From Gnetum montanum (Eukaryota; Streptophyta; Gnetopsida; Gnetales; Gnetaceae): 64,000 nt of DNA. The DNA lies in the NCBI GenBank assembly GCA_015680685.1, contig MNCI01005503.1, positions 181,713 to 245,712 on the forward strand, read 5' to 3'. Positions 12,327 through 23,689 of the stretch are shown piece by piece. Each line of letters starts with the position of its first letter. Within the stretch, counting starts at the first letter, position 1. Made by a program: the position numbers and the translations under genes. Under the pieces are notes generated by a model. That model searched no databases. It saw only the letters and a program-made list of their open reading frames with translations, and was not told the DNA's origin.

Positions 12327-13760
12327 TGAAACACCACAAAATTCTGAGCTTAGTACTTTTCCAACAAGAATCAAGCTAAGTCATAATGCTCCCCAGCATG
12401 ACTAAAGCTTAAGGGCTCCATAGACAACTTCAAGTAGAGTCAAACTCAATGGGGAGTAGTTCCTTGGGACCCACCGATGACCATGGCAACATCTACTATC
12501 AGAAATGGCAACTTTGGAGCTCAAAATACTTAGTTTTCACTAAGTACACATTCTCAGGGTATACACCCAAGTACACATTCTTAGCGTATATGCCTAGCGT
12601 ACATGCTCAAGATTGCATCCACAGCGTATATGCCCAGCGTACACGCCTCACATGTACGACTGAGGTATATGCCCGGCATGCAGCCCCTAAAGATGGCATG
12701 GTAACAGCATTTCAGTGCAAGATTTGGTACAAGGCATCAACTCACACGAATAGAGCAATCATCAGATGTCGACATCATGCATCCTGGAGTCTATAGGTTG
12801 AGCATGTACATCCTGCACATCCAGCGTATATGCCCAACAAACATAGCATATATGCCTAGCAGACACAGCGTATACACCCAGCGTATACGTTTAGCGTATA
12901 TGCCCAGCATGTACAAAGTGTCAAATCAAGGTCAACCAAGCTGAACACCTATAGGCAGCATCTTCATGGCATCCGAATTCAAATCTGAAGGACAAATGAC
13001 CTCTTCTGTTCAGATCAAGTCTGTACGCCGCGGTCATATGTCTAGCGTGTATACGCTGGCGTATAGCGGTATATGCTGATGTATAGCATGCTATATACTT
13101 GTAAATTTTATTCTTTTGCACCTGGTCAATGCGCCACATGTCATCCAACCCGAGTCTAACATCTAAATCTATATAAAAACCCAAATTTTTTATTAGATCG
13201 GGGTTGGAAAACCAGAGACAGAGAGATGGAGATGCTACAAACCGGAGCAGAAAATCCTATACACTGGACCTTAGCCTGCACACTGAGCATACAGCCTCTA
13301 CGTTGTGCCTACAGTCGAACCCAGCATACAATCATCCATGCATCCACCAAGGCTATTCGTCTGCCTTGTGTTAGAGCCACAACTGTGTTAGACCAGTGCA
13401 TTGTAACTCTCATTTCGCAATAACATTACCACATTTCTTTGCTAAAATTTGTTATAGTTTTTCATTCATTGTTGCATGTTTACTATTTACGCTCTTGTAC
13501 ATTTACGCTCCTCTTACGCCAGTTACGCTGTTTACACTTCGTTTTACATCAGTTACGCCATTCACATATAACCCAGCGTATAGTGCATCAGTGTATGTTT
13601 GGGGAAATCCTTGCCTAATCCATTTGCAGACCACTCAAAGTCCTCTGCCTTTGTTAATTCCAGCTTTCCCTCAAGCGAAGGTAGGGTTTTCTATGCTTGT
13701 CCGGGGATCCCCTGGTCTCTGTTTTGTTCCAGCTGGAGACTGACGATTTCGAACGGTACA
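12327..13760 (+). repeat. 5' LTR of element E
   Basis: Starts 'tgaaacaccacaaaattc' and ends 'gaacggtaca'. A TATA box 'ctatataaaaacc' lies at about 13169. Repeated 'agcgtatacgccc' motifs fill about 12530-12910 and 13040-13090. It shares the first nine bases 'tgaaacacc' with LTRs C and D (3' copy), consistent with one integrase lineage. Confidence 0.9.
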
Positions 13761-13764
13761 GAAA

Positions 13765-13782
13765 TTGGTGCTAGAAGGAGGG
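13765..13782 (+). other. Primer-binding site of element E
   Basis: 'ttggtgctagaaggaggg' starts 4 nt after the LTR end. It is the same site as in D and F. The 3' TGG suits pairing with a tRNA CCA end, but I could not assign the tRNA. Confidence 0.7.
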
Positions 13783-13799
13783 CCGAAACTGCTTAAAGC

Positions 13800-14340
13800 T
13801 TACTGTGCTTCAGAACTCCTAGTGTCTATGCTGTTGAGTATAGGCCGACTCTATCTGCAAACCTCCCAGCATCTACGCTGTTGCGTTTACGCTGCACTCT
13901 CTACTCTATAGACTCTGTTTACGCTGTATGCTATAGTCTCTATCTACGTTGTTTAGTATACGCTACACACTCTACATTGTAGAATCTGTCTACGCTATTT
14001 AGTATACGTTGCATACTCTACGCTATAGACTCTGTCTACGCTGCTGACGTATACGCTGCATGCTCTATGCTGTAGACTCTATCTACGCTGCTAATGTATA
14101 CGTTGCACGATCTACGCTGTGGACTCTGTCTACACTGTACGCCATAAAATCTGTCTATGCTGCTTACCTTACGCTATATGCTGCTCTACCTACACATTTT
14201 AAGATATACCTATACGTTGTCACTATATGCCGGGCATTGAAGCCTATACACAGAGTTCCAGTCTATACGCTATACCCAGCGAACGTAGGTTTACGTCGTG
14301 CTCAGTATACCCGTACTAAGTATACCAGTTTCACATCCCT
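13800..14340 (+). repeat. Leader minisatellite of element E
   Basis: Units of about 50 bp containing 'ctctgtctacgctgtttagt' and 'gtatacgctgca' recur (for example about 13937, 13988, 14032, 14083, 14125). The vocabulary (tacgct, gtatac) matches that of the E LTR and of 23690-24340. The open frame 14060-14482 crosses it and is probably fortuitous in its first part. Confidence 0.7.
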
Positions 14341-14363
14341 TCACTGTATCATATTCTCAACTG

Positions 14364-17300
14364 CCCATCATCAACACTGCAAACTCCAACGCTGCAACCA
14401 AGCCCGTCACAGACATCGTAGGCATCATGGCTGTTCAACAACCCATGGTACAACCCACTGTGGGGCCTCATCAGTCTCTTAGACTGCAAGAGAGGAACCC
14501 ATCGTTTAACATCCTACCCCAGGACCAATATAATTTCATATGCATGAAAATACAAGCAGGCCTAACCGTGGACCAAACTGAGATGGAGGTTAAAAGACAA
14601 TACGAATTGTTTCACAAAGGAGAACATGAGTTCATCCTTTCACCATACGATATCATTCCTCTCCTAGAGCATTACTCTGAGCTTATCTCTCAGCTCCTAC
14701 TACTAAAGAATCAGTCCCTGGAGTAGTCCGTGGCAAATCCTCAATTGGAAAAGGAGGACGACTTCACAGCTCAATCCGAGCACGAAGATTCGTACCACTC
14801 CCTCAGCCCACAAACTTATACAAACCTATCATTTCACCTATTCACGAGCGAAACTACGTCCCTCCAGCCATTCAAAATCATGCAAGCACATGTGCCTCAA
14901 CAAGAGGCATCCACTCTCGTCCCCATTCCTCCAATGACCGATGTTCAAGTCAACACGCTTTCCCTCACAATTCCTCCTGCGACCACAGTACCCCCGTTCT
15001 TACAAATGCAGCCTCCTGAAAATGACGTAGGAGCAACCCTCCTGCCCCGAGTGATCAGGATGCCACACGTAATACCGGCTTCTACATCCGCTCATTACAT
15101 ACCGCAGATCCAAACCCAAGGAACATCCTTCACAACTATAATCCAACAAGTTCAAGGGATTCCTACACAAAGCATGACCGGGTAATGGACAGCGATTGGT
15201 GCTCAATCATATCAACCCCCCCATTTTTACATACCCCCTCACACAATTCCACCAGCTAACATCCCTCAAGGACAACCATGACAACAGCAACCCCTTACCT
15301 ACAATGTGCTGCCCTTCGCGCCACCCGTTACAAATATCCCGCAAGTACAGCCTCCCACTACACAACTCTCTACTTTCCAGCCTACTATCTAGCAATCTAA
15401 CATGTATACCATACAACATCCCCAACACGCTATCTCACCGAGTGCTCAAGACTGGGCTGATGCTAAAAAACTAATGCAAGAACTAATTGACAAGATCAAA
15501 CACCTCAACCCATTGTTTAACATCATACCCCAGGACCAATACAATTTCATATGCGTGAAAATACAAGCAGGCCTAACCATGGACCAAACTGAGATGGAGG
15601 TTAAAAGATAATACGAATTGTTTCACAGAGGAGGACATGAGTTCATCCCTTCATCATACGATATCATTCCTATCCCAAAGAATTACTCTGAGCTTATCTC
15701 TCAGCTCCTACTACTAAAGAATCAACCCCTGGAGTAGTCTGTGGCAAATCCTCAATTAGAAGAGGAGGATGACTTTGTAGCTCATTCTGAGCATGAAGAT
15801 TCATACCACACCCTCAGCCCACAAACTTATACAAACCTGTCATTTCACCCATTCACGGGTGAAACTACATCCCTCTAGCCATTTAAAATCACACAAGCAC
15901 ATGTGCCTCAATAAGAGGCATCCACTCTCATCTCCATTCCTCCAACAACCGATGTTCAAGTCAACACGCTTCCCCTCACAATTCCTCCTACAACCACGGT
16001 ACCCCCGTTCTTACAAATGCAATGCAACCGCCTCAAAATGACGTAGGAGCAACCCTCCCACCCCGAGTGATCGAGATGCCGCACGTAATACCGGCTTCTA
16101 CATCCACTCATTACATACCGTGGATCCCAACCCAAGAAACATCCATCACAACTGTAACCCAACAAGTTCAAGGGATTCCTACACAAAGCATGACCGGGCA
16201 ATGGACAGCGATTGGTGCTCAATCATATCAACCCCCCATTTTAACATATCCCCTCATAGAATTCCACAAGCTAACATCCCTCAAGGACAACCACGACAAC
16301 AGCAACCCCTTACCTACAACGTGCCGCCCTTCGCACCACCCATTACAAATATCCTGCAAGTACAGCCTCCCACTACACAACTCTCTACTTTCCAGCCTAC
16401 TATCCAGCAATCTAACATGTATACCGTACAACATCCCCAACATGCTATCTCACCGAGTGCTCAAGACTAGGTTGATGCTAAAAAACTAATGTAGGAACTA
16501 ACTGATGAGGTCAAACACCTCAAGACAGCCGTCGACGAAGAGTTGAAGGTAGTGGACTTCTATCACGATGACCCCATTAGCTCTTCAGTTCCACCTCTAA
16601 CATTACCCAAGGGTGTATCTTTGCCTACGTTGACTAAATACAATGGGGAGATAGACCCCAACGCTCACCTCGTAACATTTAGATTAGAATGTGTGCTACT
16701 TCAGGTGTGGCCACATGCCATTCTATGAGTGTTCCCCATGTCCCTTTGCAGGGAGAGCGCTTGATTGGTATCGGGCCTTGCCACGAAACTCAGTATCTTC
16801 TCTGGAAGATTTGGTGCACTAATTCATCACTAGGTTTAAGTATAACTTGAAGCCTAAAGCCACACTAGACAGCCTCATACAGGTCAAACAAGCACCCCTT
16901 GAACCTATCCAGGAATTCATCTAACGGTGGAGTGCTGCTCTCAACGAACTCCACGAGCCGATCCTAGAGACGTATCTCCTCACAATTTTAAAAGGAGCTA
17001 TCAATGACTTCGTCAAATCCAAACTATATTATCTTAATGCATATAATCTGAGTCAAGCATTTGTACAAATCAAGAGCATAGAGGAGACAGTGCAAAACAG
17101 TCATAATCCTGCATATTTAGCCTTTAAGAACCAACACAGTAAGAAAGATAAAGAAAAGGTTAAAACAACTATAGTGGCATTAGCATAAACACAACAAGCA
17201 AATGTGGGATAATAAAGCAAACTGCCTATTACCCCTACTAATTATACTAAACCCACTCCCACGACCACACTAGAATCATCCTCATCACAAAACCCAACAT

Positions 17301-17617
17301 CGAATCATACGAGAAACTTCGAGAGGAAGGACCCCTCTCAATACACACCACTACCCATGAAACCATCGCAGTTGTTCGACCAACTCCTGAAGGCTGGATT
17401 AATGAAGCATAAATAGTTGTCCCCTACAGCGATCCAAAGGCATGATCTCTTCTGCCAACTGGTTCAGAACACAAGCCTAGGAACGCCTGATGAGCCCCCA
17501 GTACCAAAAGGCTTTATAATGGACTGTTTCTGCGATTATCATCAACGTAATGGGCATGGCACGGATTACTGTTTCACCCTAAAACAAGATATCCAACGAA
17601 TGATCAACGGAGGTTAA
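14364..17617 (+). pseudogene. gag of element E
   Basis: The N-terminal helical region (14480-14726: 'LPQDQYNFICMKIQAGL', 'HYSELISQLLLLKNQ') occurs twice because of an internal duplication. A Pro/Thr/Gln-rich region follows each copy. The capsid domain lies at about 16543-17150 ('VDFYHDDP', 'YNGEIDPNAHL') and is broken by stops. A nucleocapsid zinc-finger-like motif C-x2-H-x4-GH-x4-C lies at about 17530-17575 (CDYHQRNGHGTDYC). It is homologous to D's gag. Stops at about 14724, 15183, 16470 and 17411 make it non-functional. Confidence 0.8.
14498..16523 (+). repeat. 1-kb direct tandem duplication inside gag of E
   Basis: Unit 1 starts 'cccatcgtttaac' at 14498 and unit 2 'cccattgtttaac' at 15509, an offset of 1011 bp (divisible by 3) that becomes 1015 after a small insertion near 16021. 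Shared blocks include 'caggaccaatacaatttcat', 'gcatgaccggg' and 'ctcaccgagtgctcaagact'. Element D's gag lacks the duplication. Confidence 0.85.
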
Positions 17618-17779
17618 ATCACTTTTAATGAAGCCAACCTGGTCCAACCATAAAACCAAGCCATGGGTGTGTATAAAGATCCTCTAAATACCAAAGAGGC
17701 ACCATATGTGATCAACACAATCTACCTTGATAACGAACATGAAACACCTAGCATTAACACCATCTATTATGACTATGAT

Positions 17780-18260
17780 CAGAAAATGCCTAATAAACCA
17801 TTCGTAGTGCGTATTCCTCCCACTGTACAAACATCTGTGCCTCAACCGTCATGCCCCCCACAGAAGCCTTAAGTCCTCCGAGTACCCCTTGTCGTGGCAA
17901 CTCCTAACACCCCGACACACAAAAAATCATACGCGGTGCGCATACCTCCCGTCGCTACTACCACAAACTCACCAACACCTCCTATTCGGGCCACCCCCTA
18001 TGTAGTCCAAGTACCATCTGTGGTCGCAACAGCTGAGGTACAACCTCCAGCTAGGCCAACTCCATACGTTATTAGGACACCCGAACATCCTGGTAACCAC
18101 CAGTCCTCCACTTCGCAAACACAGAATAAGCTAAGTCCCTATGTCATCAAGGTGCCCAGCTAGCCTGGCACTCAACCACATGCAACTGTTCAACTGCAAC
18201 CCTGCCCTACTCCATACATAGTACAAGTTCCAAAGCAACCTGAGGTCTCGAAACCAACTG
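17780..18260 (+). pseudogene. Pro-rich linker with repeated P-[FY]-V-x-R-[VI]-P peptide
   Basis: Between the zinc-finger motif and the protease, the frame contains repeated heptads: KPFVVRIP, KSYAVRIP, TPYVVQVP, TPYVIRTP, SPYVIKVP and TPYIVQVP, roughly every 20-30 residues and partly separated by stops. Element D has a diverged set at 32490-32680 (PFVIRVP, SFILKFP, PFIIRGP). The function is unknown; a protein-binding or spacer role is inference. Confidence 0.6.
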
Positions 18261-18499
18261 CACCCCCATGCCACACACGAGAATGCCTAGTAGATAATCT
18301 TACATGCAAACACTTAGAGAAGGAGCATCAACGGCTAGCCTTAGGACCTCCTAAACCTACCTCGCTAAATGCAGTACCCATGACACCAGATAACCCTAAA
18401 CCAAACATAGGCTATGAGGGTGAGTCATTCGGAAAACATGATATGCCCAAATTATGACACCAGGTAAAAATGACAAACCAACTATGCATGAAATAAAAC

Positions 18500-19280
18500 T
18501 GTTGGGCCCAATGGACCAAATCACTGCTGATAAACATGTGCCCAATAGTATAGATCTAGCGACGGCTCTAACACAGGTCACAATAGGAGCTTAAACAAAA
18601 GAACACTTCATTGAACGTATATGACCTAGTGTTAACGTCTCAAACCCATCGCGAAGCCCTAGTGCGCATGCTAACTTCCATCCTAGTAAGTGAAGACCTG
18701 CCTCCAAATGAACTTTCGATTCATGCGGTAATGTACTCACCTCGAGGATCAACTCCTAAGCCATTAAGTTTCCACAAACATAACATCAAAGTGGACGAGA
18801 AAATGGGAGAGGTAACAACTGCGCCTATGTTCATAACAATACGAATAAATCAATTCAAGATACATAGGGTCCATGTAGATGATGGAGCCGCTACAAATAT
18901 AGTGTCATATCCCATCGTCGAACAATTGGGGCTTACAAAGCTAATTGGACCAACCGCCACCATGTGTTTGAAATCGTTCAATGGATCGCGCGTGATAGTC
19001 AAAGGCATCGTGACTTTAGACTTCATAGCAGGGGATTAATTCCCCACATCTGCCGACTTTGTGGTAATTGATAAAATGCCAGGGTTCAACCTAATATTGG
19101 GAAGCCCCTAGCTAGCCCAACTAAAAGTAGTCTCTTACAAAGGTGGTGAAATTCACCCTTGTGAAGGTGGCAAAATCGTTATACATGGAGAGGCTGCTAC
19201 ACCCATCATCTCATCGTACATAGATACAGACCAAGGCTTAGAGGTTAAGCTCGAAGAGCCTAAAAAAATGATACAAATGA
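18500..19280 (+). pseudogene. Aspartic protease of element E
   Basis: The open stretch 18611-19039 carries 'VHVDDGAATNIVSYPIVE' (18872 onward), the retropepsin site in the D-D-G-A form seen in this family (also in D and F). It is followed by 'FNLILG'. A stop at 19037 (WEF-type position, ggg-gat-taa) and another near 19111 break it. It would cleave the gag-pol polyprotein in the particle. The next sense-strand coding sequence, RT, starts only at about 25.5 kb. Confidence 0.8.
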
Positions 19281-19913
19281 ACAACAACTAGTAGGCGATA
19301 ATCTTTTAGACAAAAAGGAAAATCCACCCAAAACAAAAATACCCGGGCCTGAAATTGTACATACGTAGCCTCACTTAGAAACTACAACNGTTAAACTATC
19401 ATGTCCGCAATGACATAAAACTAGCCACGATTAGAAATGATCGGTCTACCAAGAGAAATCCACCCATGTTGCTCGAAACTCCTCTTGCTTACGCATGGCC
19501 TGAAATGGCCTTAAACTAGTACAAGTGGCCCGAAATGGCCTTAAACTTGATCATCTACCTACACTTTGTTTTTCTCCCAAATTCCAGTTTATTGTTCGAA
19601 TTTACACTTGCATTGTCATGTTGTCAATAACAATTTTTGCAATTATCCTCACTTATAATTACATTCCTTATAATTACATTCGTGCACTACACTTAAACTA
19701 CAAAAAAAAACCAAAACATTTTACATTCCCGTGTCATGTTTACATTTAAACTCAAAATCCATAACAAAAAATTTATCTAGAAATATACATATACATGTAA
19801 TTATGTACAATTACAAGAGTTAACTGATTTTATTCATCCGTTCAATAAAACTCAAAATTTTCAATTTACAATTCACGCATAAATTTGAGTTAGAATAATT
19901 TCAAAGCAAAAGA
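19281..19913 (+). other. Spacer between protease and antisense gene of E
   Basis: Contains an N at 19389, two to three 'ggcccgaaatggccttaaac' units (19497-19550) and an AT-rich tail. It is equivalent to 33861-34253 of D. If the sense transcript is spliced before RT, the donor should lie near its left end; 'gtagcctc' at about 19369 and 'gtagctat' in D at about 33880 are weak candidates. Confidence 0.5.
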
Positions 19914-22900
19914 TTAAACATCAGGAACAGGAGGATCATCCCCTTTGGACCCACTGGTACCATGGGTCCCTACTCCACTGTGGCTAGCTTCTTGAACATC
20001 ATCGTCGTCTTGACCCTATTAAATGCAAAAGAAACAATCAACACAAGAACAAAAGAAAAAATGTTCAAATTCAACGAATGAATTTCATGATAACAAAATG
20101 CTTACCATAGGGGATCCCCCTAAACCGAATTCCAGCTGGCGGAGGATTTCCTCCTCTGAGATGCTTGCCCAATCAGTCCCATCAAGGCCTAGATCGACGT
20201 TTACCAAAGCCTTTCCCTTGTCAATAGCCGACCAGGTAGGATACTTTAAAGGGAATTCATCCACAAAAACCTCCCCAGAAGCGGTTGTAATTACCCTTGT
20301 AGGTAATTCCATCTCAACAGTTGTATTTTGAGCAAAGGTATCAAACGCAGAGCGTAGACCCAGACCCTCCACAAACATTTCAAGCTGACGCTTTTCAATA
20401 AATACTTCTTTCAACGATTTCTTGTAATGGTGCTTGTGGTTCTTCTCATCCTAACCCCACTTACGCACTTTGGAAGAAAAAGCCTTCCAGTCCTGGCACT
20501 TGAGATTCAGTAGGTCTACCTGGGCCTTACGCTCTGCTAGTTTTCTGGTCAGTGATGCGTGGCGATTGAGTAGGTTCCAATATCTAGTATAGGTGATCTC
20601 AGAGGTTCGCCAAGAATGATTGCCTGTTAGTCTAGCTGAGGCAAACTCATAGAGAGCCTTGAGATCATCACGCTAAATTGATAACTTAGAAACTTATTTC
20701 TCCTTTGCTTGGATTTGCAACCATAACTGTTCAATGGAACACCTACAGGTCCACAGCGATTTGGCATTATGTACAAGACCTTCCGCCACCTCCTCATAGA
20801 CCGGCCTTGGTATCTGCTCAACTTCTGGGGGTTGTGTAGGCAAAATTTCAATGCTAATGGTCTCAGATGGGTCCCACTTTAGCTTGGTACCTATGCACAC
20901 AAAAAGAATGGACATTAAACATTAGACAACAAAAAAGGGGCTGTGAAACTCGAAAGCTGCAAAAGACTCAAAACATTTGTACCTATCTCAAGGTGGGCTT
21001 CCTGAATATGTTTGACCACCTTGTCGACAATGCCGGTTACAAAATCCATTTTACTTGGCATCTATGTCCAAGAAAATGGTCTATGAGTACGAGGTGGACT
21101 AGCCTCAGGGGGCATTTCAGGGGGAACCACCTTCATGGGCACTTCCAACCGCATTGTAGGAATTATCCTACCTTCATCTGAAAGGGATAAAAACATTAAA
21201 ACACCATAGAAACAATGATTCGCCAAGCAACACAATAAAACAAAAGGAAACATACTGTCTCCTCTGACCCCTTCCAGGTTTGGAGGCTTGCCTAGGTCCA
21301 ATCTTCCCTTAAGTAAGCTACTGAACATTTCATCAACACCACCCTGATCATCGACCAGTTTGGTCTCCGTGGTGTCTTCTCCCAGCTCTTCTATCCCTTC
21401 CACCTAANGGTCTCCGTGGTGTCTTCTCCCAGCTCTTCTATCCCTTCCACCTAATCTTTGTCCACCTCTTCTTCCTCAATTATCAACTCCATTGTAGCCT
21501 CCTCCTCCTCGATGATGGTCTCTAACTCTTGTCTCCTCACTTCGCGAGTCAAGTCTGAAGGCATTAGCTACATGTAAGCAGTCAAAATGAAAATTATGAA
21601 TAAGATGAAAAGGATAATATAATAAGTGCTCCCAAACTTACTTACCTCGAATAGGCATTTTGAACCATATTCGCTTCACCTTTAGTTCTTCCACATTTGA
21701 GGCCACCTCTGTTGAGCGTTCATGCTTCGGGAGCTTCGACTTGGCCTTCCTGATGGTCTCTTTGATGACCCGTTCAGCTCTCTTTGCAGTGTATGGCACG
21801 TCATCTAGCTTCAACCCCACACTATCATGTGTGTGAATTGAGGTACCAGATGACCCTCCTATCGTGATGAACACAGATTCATCAATCTTCTCAGGCGCAT
21901 CTTGGGACTCAGCTGTCTCGAACAAATGGTTGATCCATGGACGAGATAGCTGAGTATGATCTCGTAAGACATTTATTGTTTGCACAAACCACTAAAAACT
22001 CAGCCAAACGGCGAAGATAGCTAGCGAAGAATGAAAATGTAAAATGAGACTGCACCTCAACATTTGAGCACAATCGCACTATCTCCTTATGAAGGCCCGA
22101 TAACAAAAATTAAGCCTAATTATAACGCATCCCCTTTTCTAAGATGGTTCACATGATGCGCACAACTTCAACACCAAGACTCCTCACCTGGGATAGGGAC
22201 TTAGGGAACACCCGTGCCCTAAATAGGGGATATAATTCATTAACTTCCTCAACCTTTGACTTCCCCTGCATAGGGAATCCCTTAGCACCCTTGACAATAC
22301 CCAACCAGTCCTCTAGCTCACGTACCATATGAAGCTCTTTCTAAGCCCTGTCCAAAACTACATTTACGTCATCTGCCGGTACACTGAACAGGTCCAAAAA
22401 GAATTCAGCCGATAGATGGAAAACTATTTTGACACCCTTAATATGGGTGTTGTAGTAGGAGACGAACTTGTCGAATGAATCCACAATCCCGATCATTTCA
22501 ACTATCGACACATCAGGGCTCAGGGTTGTAAAGAGCTCCATAAGGCCGGCATCATCTAAACAATGGACAATGGACAACGGGGCATGGGTGCACAACAATT
22601 TCTATGCCTTGCTGATCTCCTCGAACTTCATTGACAGGGTAATCTCAGTTCATCCTGTCGTGATAGGGTCTCCACCGGGAGGGACATCAACTGTAGGTAC
22701 AATTTGAAACCATCGCATTAGTATGACCACCAGCAATCGGACAAACATAGTAAGGCATCTAGAAAATATTGACACTTACCTTCAGTTGTGGACGTAGAGG
22801 TGCTAGAAGTCAGGTCAGCATCATGAGGGAAGACTGGTCCATTGTGCAACCAATCCCCATGCAGCCATCCATGAGTCGTGCACTGTGCAAATGCTCTAGA

Positions 22901-23579
22901 AATTCGTTTATGGAAATAGACAATATCACCCTTGGTTTGAGCTAACACAGCTCCGCAAAGGGTGGGACCTGCCATAAAGGTCTCTAGAGCAGTATGAACC
23001 AGGGCAATCCCATCATCATCAACGCATGTCCCATCTTGGTTAACATGGGGCCTACAAAAGAACGGTCATCAAAACAGAAGCAAACGCCAAACAATCAGAA
23101 CACATAAATGACAAACTAAACGATCTTACCTCTCTACCCAGTAAACCGTGCCAGGAGGATTCTGAAATAACATGTGTGCACGTGCAGCTAGAAATAAGGT
23201 ATTGTTGAGATAATCACGCCCTCGTGGCAATAGGTCCCACACGTGCACTAACGGGCAAGTAGATCTGGGCCCACCAGAGGGACCATCCTTGATCACAAGC
23301 GGCCCATCATTAATGTCCTCCATGAAGACCGCAATGCCCTCCGAAGCTCCCAGCAACATAGCCTCAAGCACACTCTGTGCCACTTGTTCGCTCAGATATG
23401 ACCAGACCACCACCTTAAATCTGTCTAGGATGAAGGCAAGGAATTCACACGCCCCTTCCCTGAACCATACCCCATTATTGTCAATGGTCAGAGCAGGGGT
23501 AGGTTCATCAGCCTCAAGGGGGACAAACCATGCCAGTACTCTAACTAGCTCAACTACCAAGAGGAAAGGCTTAGTGTCC
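19914..23579 (-). pseudogene. Antisense multi-exon gene of element E (FCP1-like first exon)
   Basis: Exons on the minus strand: 23579-23130, 23051-22780, 22690-21646, 21567-21256, 21177-20983, 20890-20106, 20015-19914. The six introns are 78, 89, 78, 78, 92 and 90 nt, all GT-AG, with donors such as GTAAGA, GTAAGTG and GTAAGTAAG. The frame is kept across introns 1, 2, 4, 5 and 6, and the last exon ends at TAA (19914-19916). Exon 1 resembles the FCP1/NIF phosphatase domain: 'LLVVELVRVL', then 'VWFREGACEFLAF' and 'FKVVVWSY'. The nucleophile Asp is Glu here. Exon 3 holds an unrecognised domain ('GLMELF', 'FLDLFSVPADD'), exon 4 is acidic, exon 6 is coiled-coil-like. About ten stops were seen, all CAA/CAG/CGA-to-stop changes, and exon 3 has at least two frameshifts. 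An acceptor before exon 1 implies a further upstream exon. Homologues occur in D and F. Function is unknown; the FCP1 match is by eye. Confidence 0.8.
21362..21454. other. Assembly join: exact 46-bp duplication around one N
   Basis: The 46 bases 21362-21407, starting 'ggtctccgtggtgtcttctc', recur exactly at 21409-21454 with a single N (21408) between. The duplication lies in exon 4 of the antisense gene. Removing N plus one copy (47 nt) changes the exon from 312 to 265 nt, which gives the phase required by the next exon. Confidence 0.9.
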
Positions 23580-23689
23580 CTACAAGCAAGTAACCAAAAT
23601 GCCACGATAAATCAGCCATACATGAAAAGGAGCTAAAACAACAAAATTCCATATTGTAGGCCAGCACTTTGAAAAAAAAATCAAAAACT

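Noticed and set aside
12530-13090. Regularly repeated 'agcgtatacgccc' blocks that look CRISPR-like
   Set aside because: Units are irregular, spacers are short and related to each other, no cas-like gene is present, and the array lies inside an LTR present in two copies.
21062-21403. Plant mobile-domain or transposase identity for the later exons of the antisense gene
   Set aside because: A faint resemblance of the 'GVKIVFHLSAEFFLDLF' block to env-like or plant transposon-associated domains was noticed, but it is too weak to name without a profile search.
19914-23579. Antisense block as a host gene fragment picked up by a DNA transposon nested in E
   Set aside because: The block is in the same place and orientation in three elements and no terminal inverted repeats or target duplications were seen around it.
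23289-23636. Plus-strand open frame of 115 codons in element E
   Set aside because: Shadow of the FCP1-like exon 1 on the minus strand. Only the minus frame is conserved in D and F.
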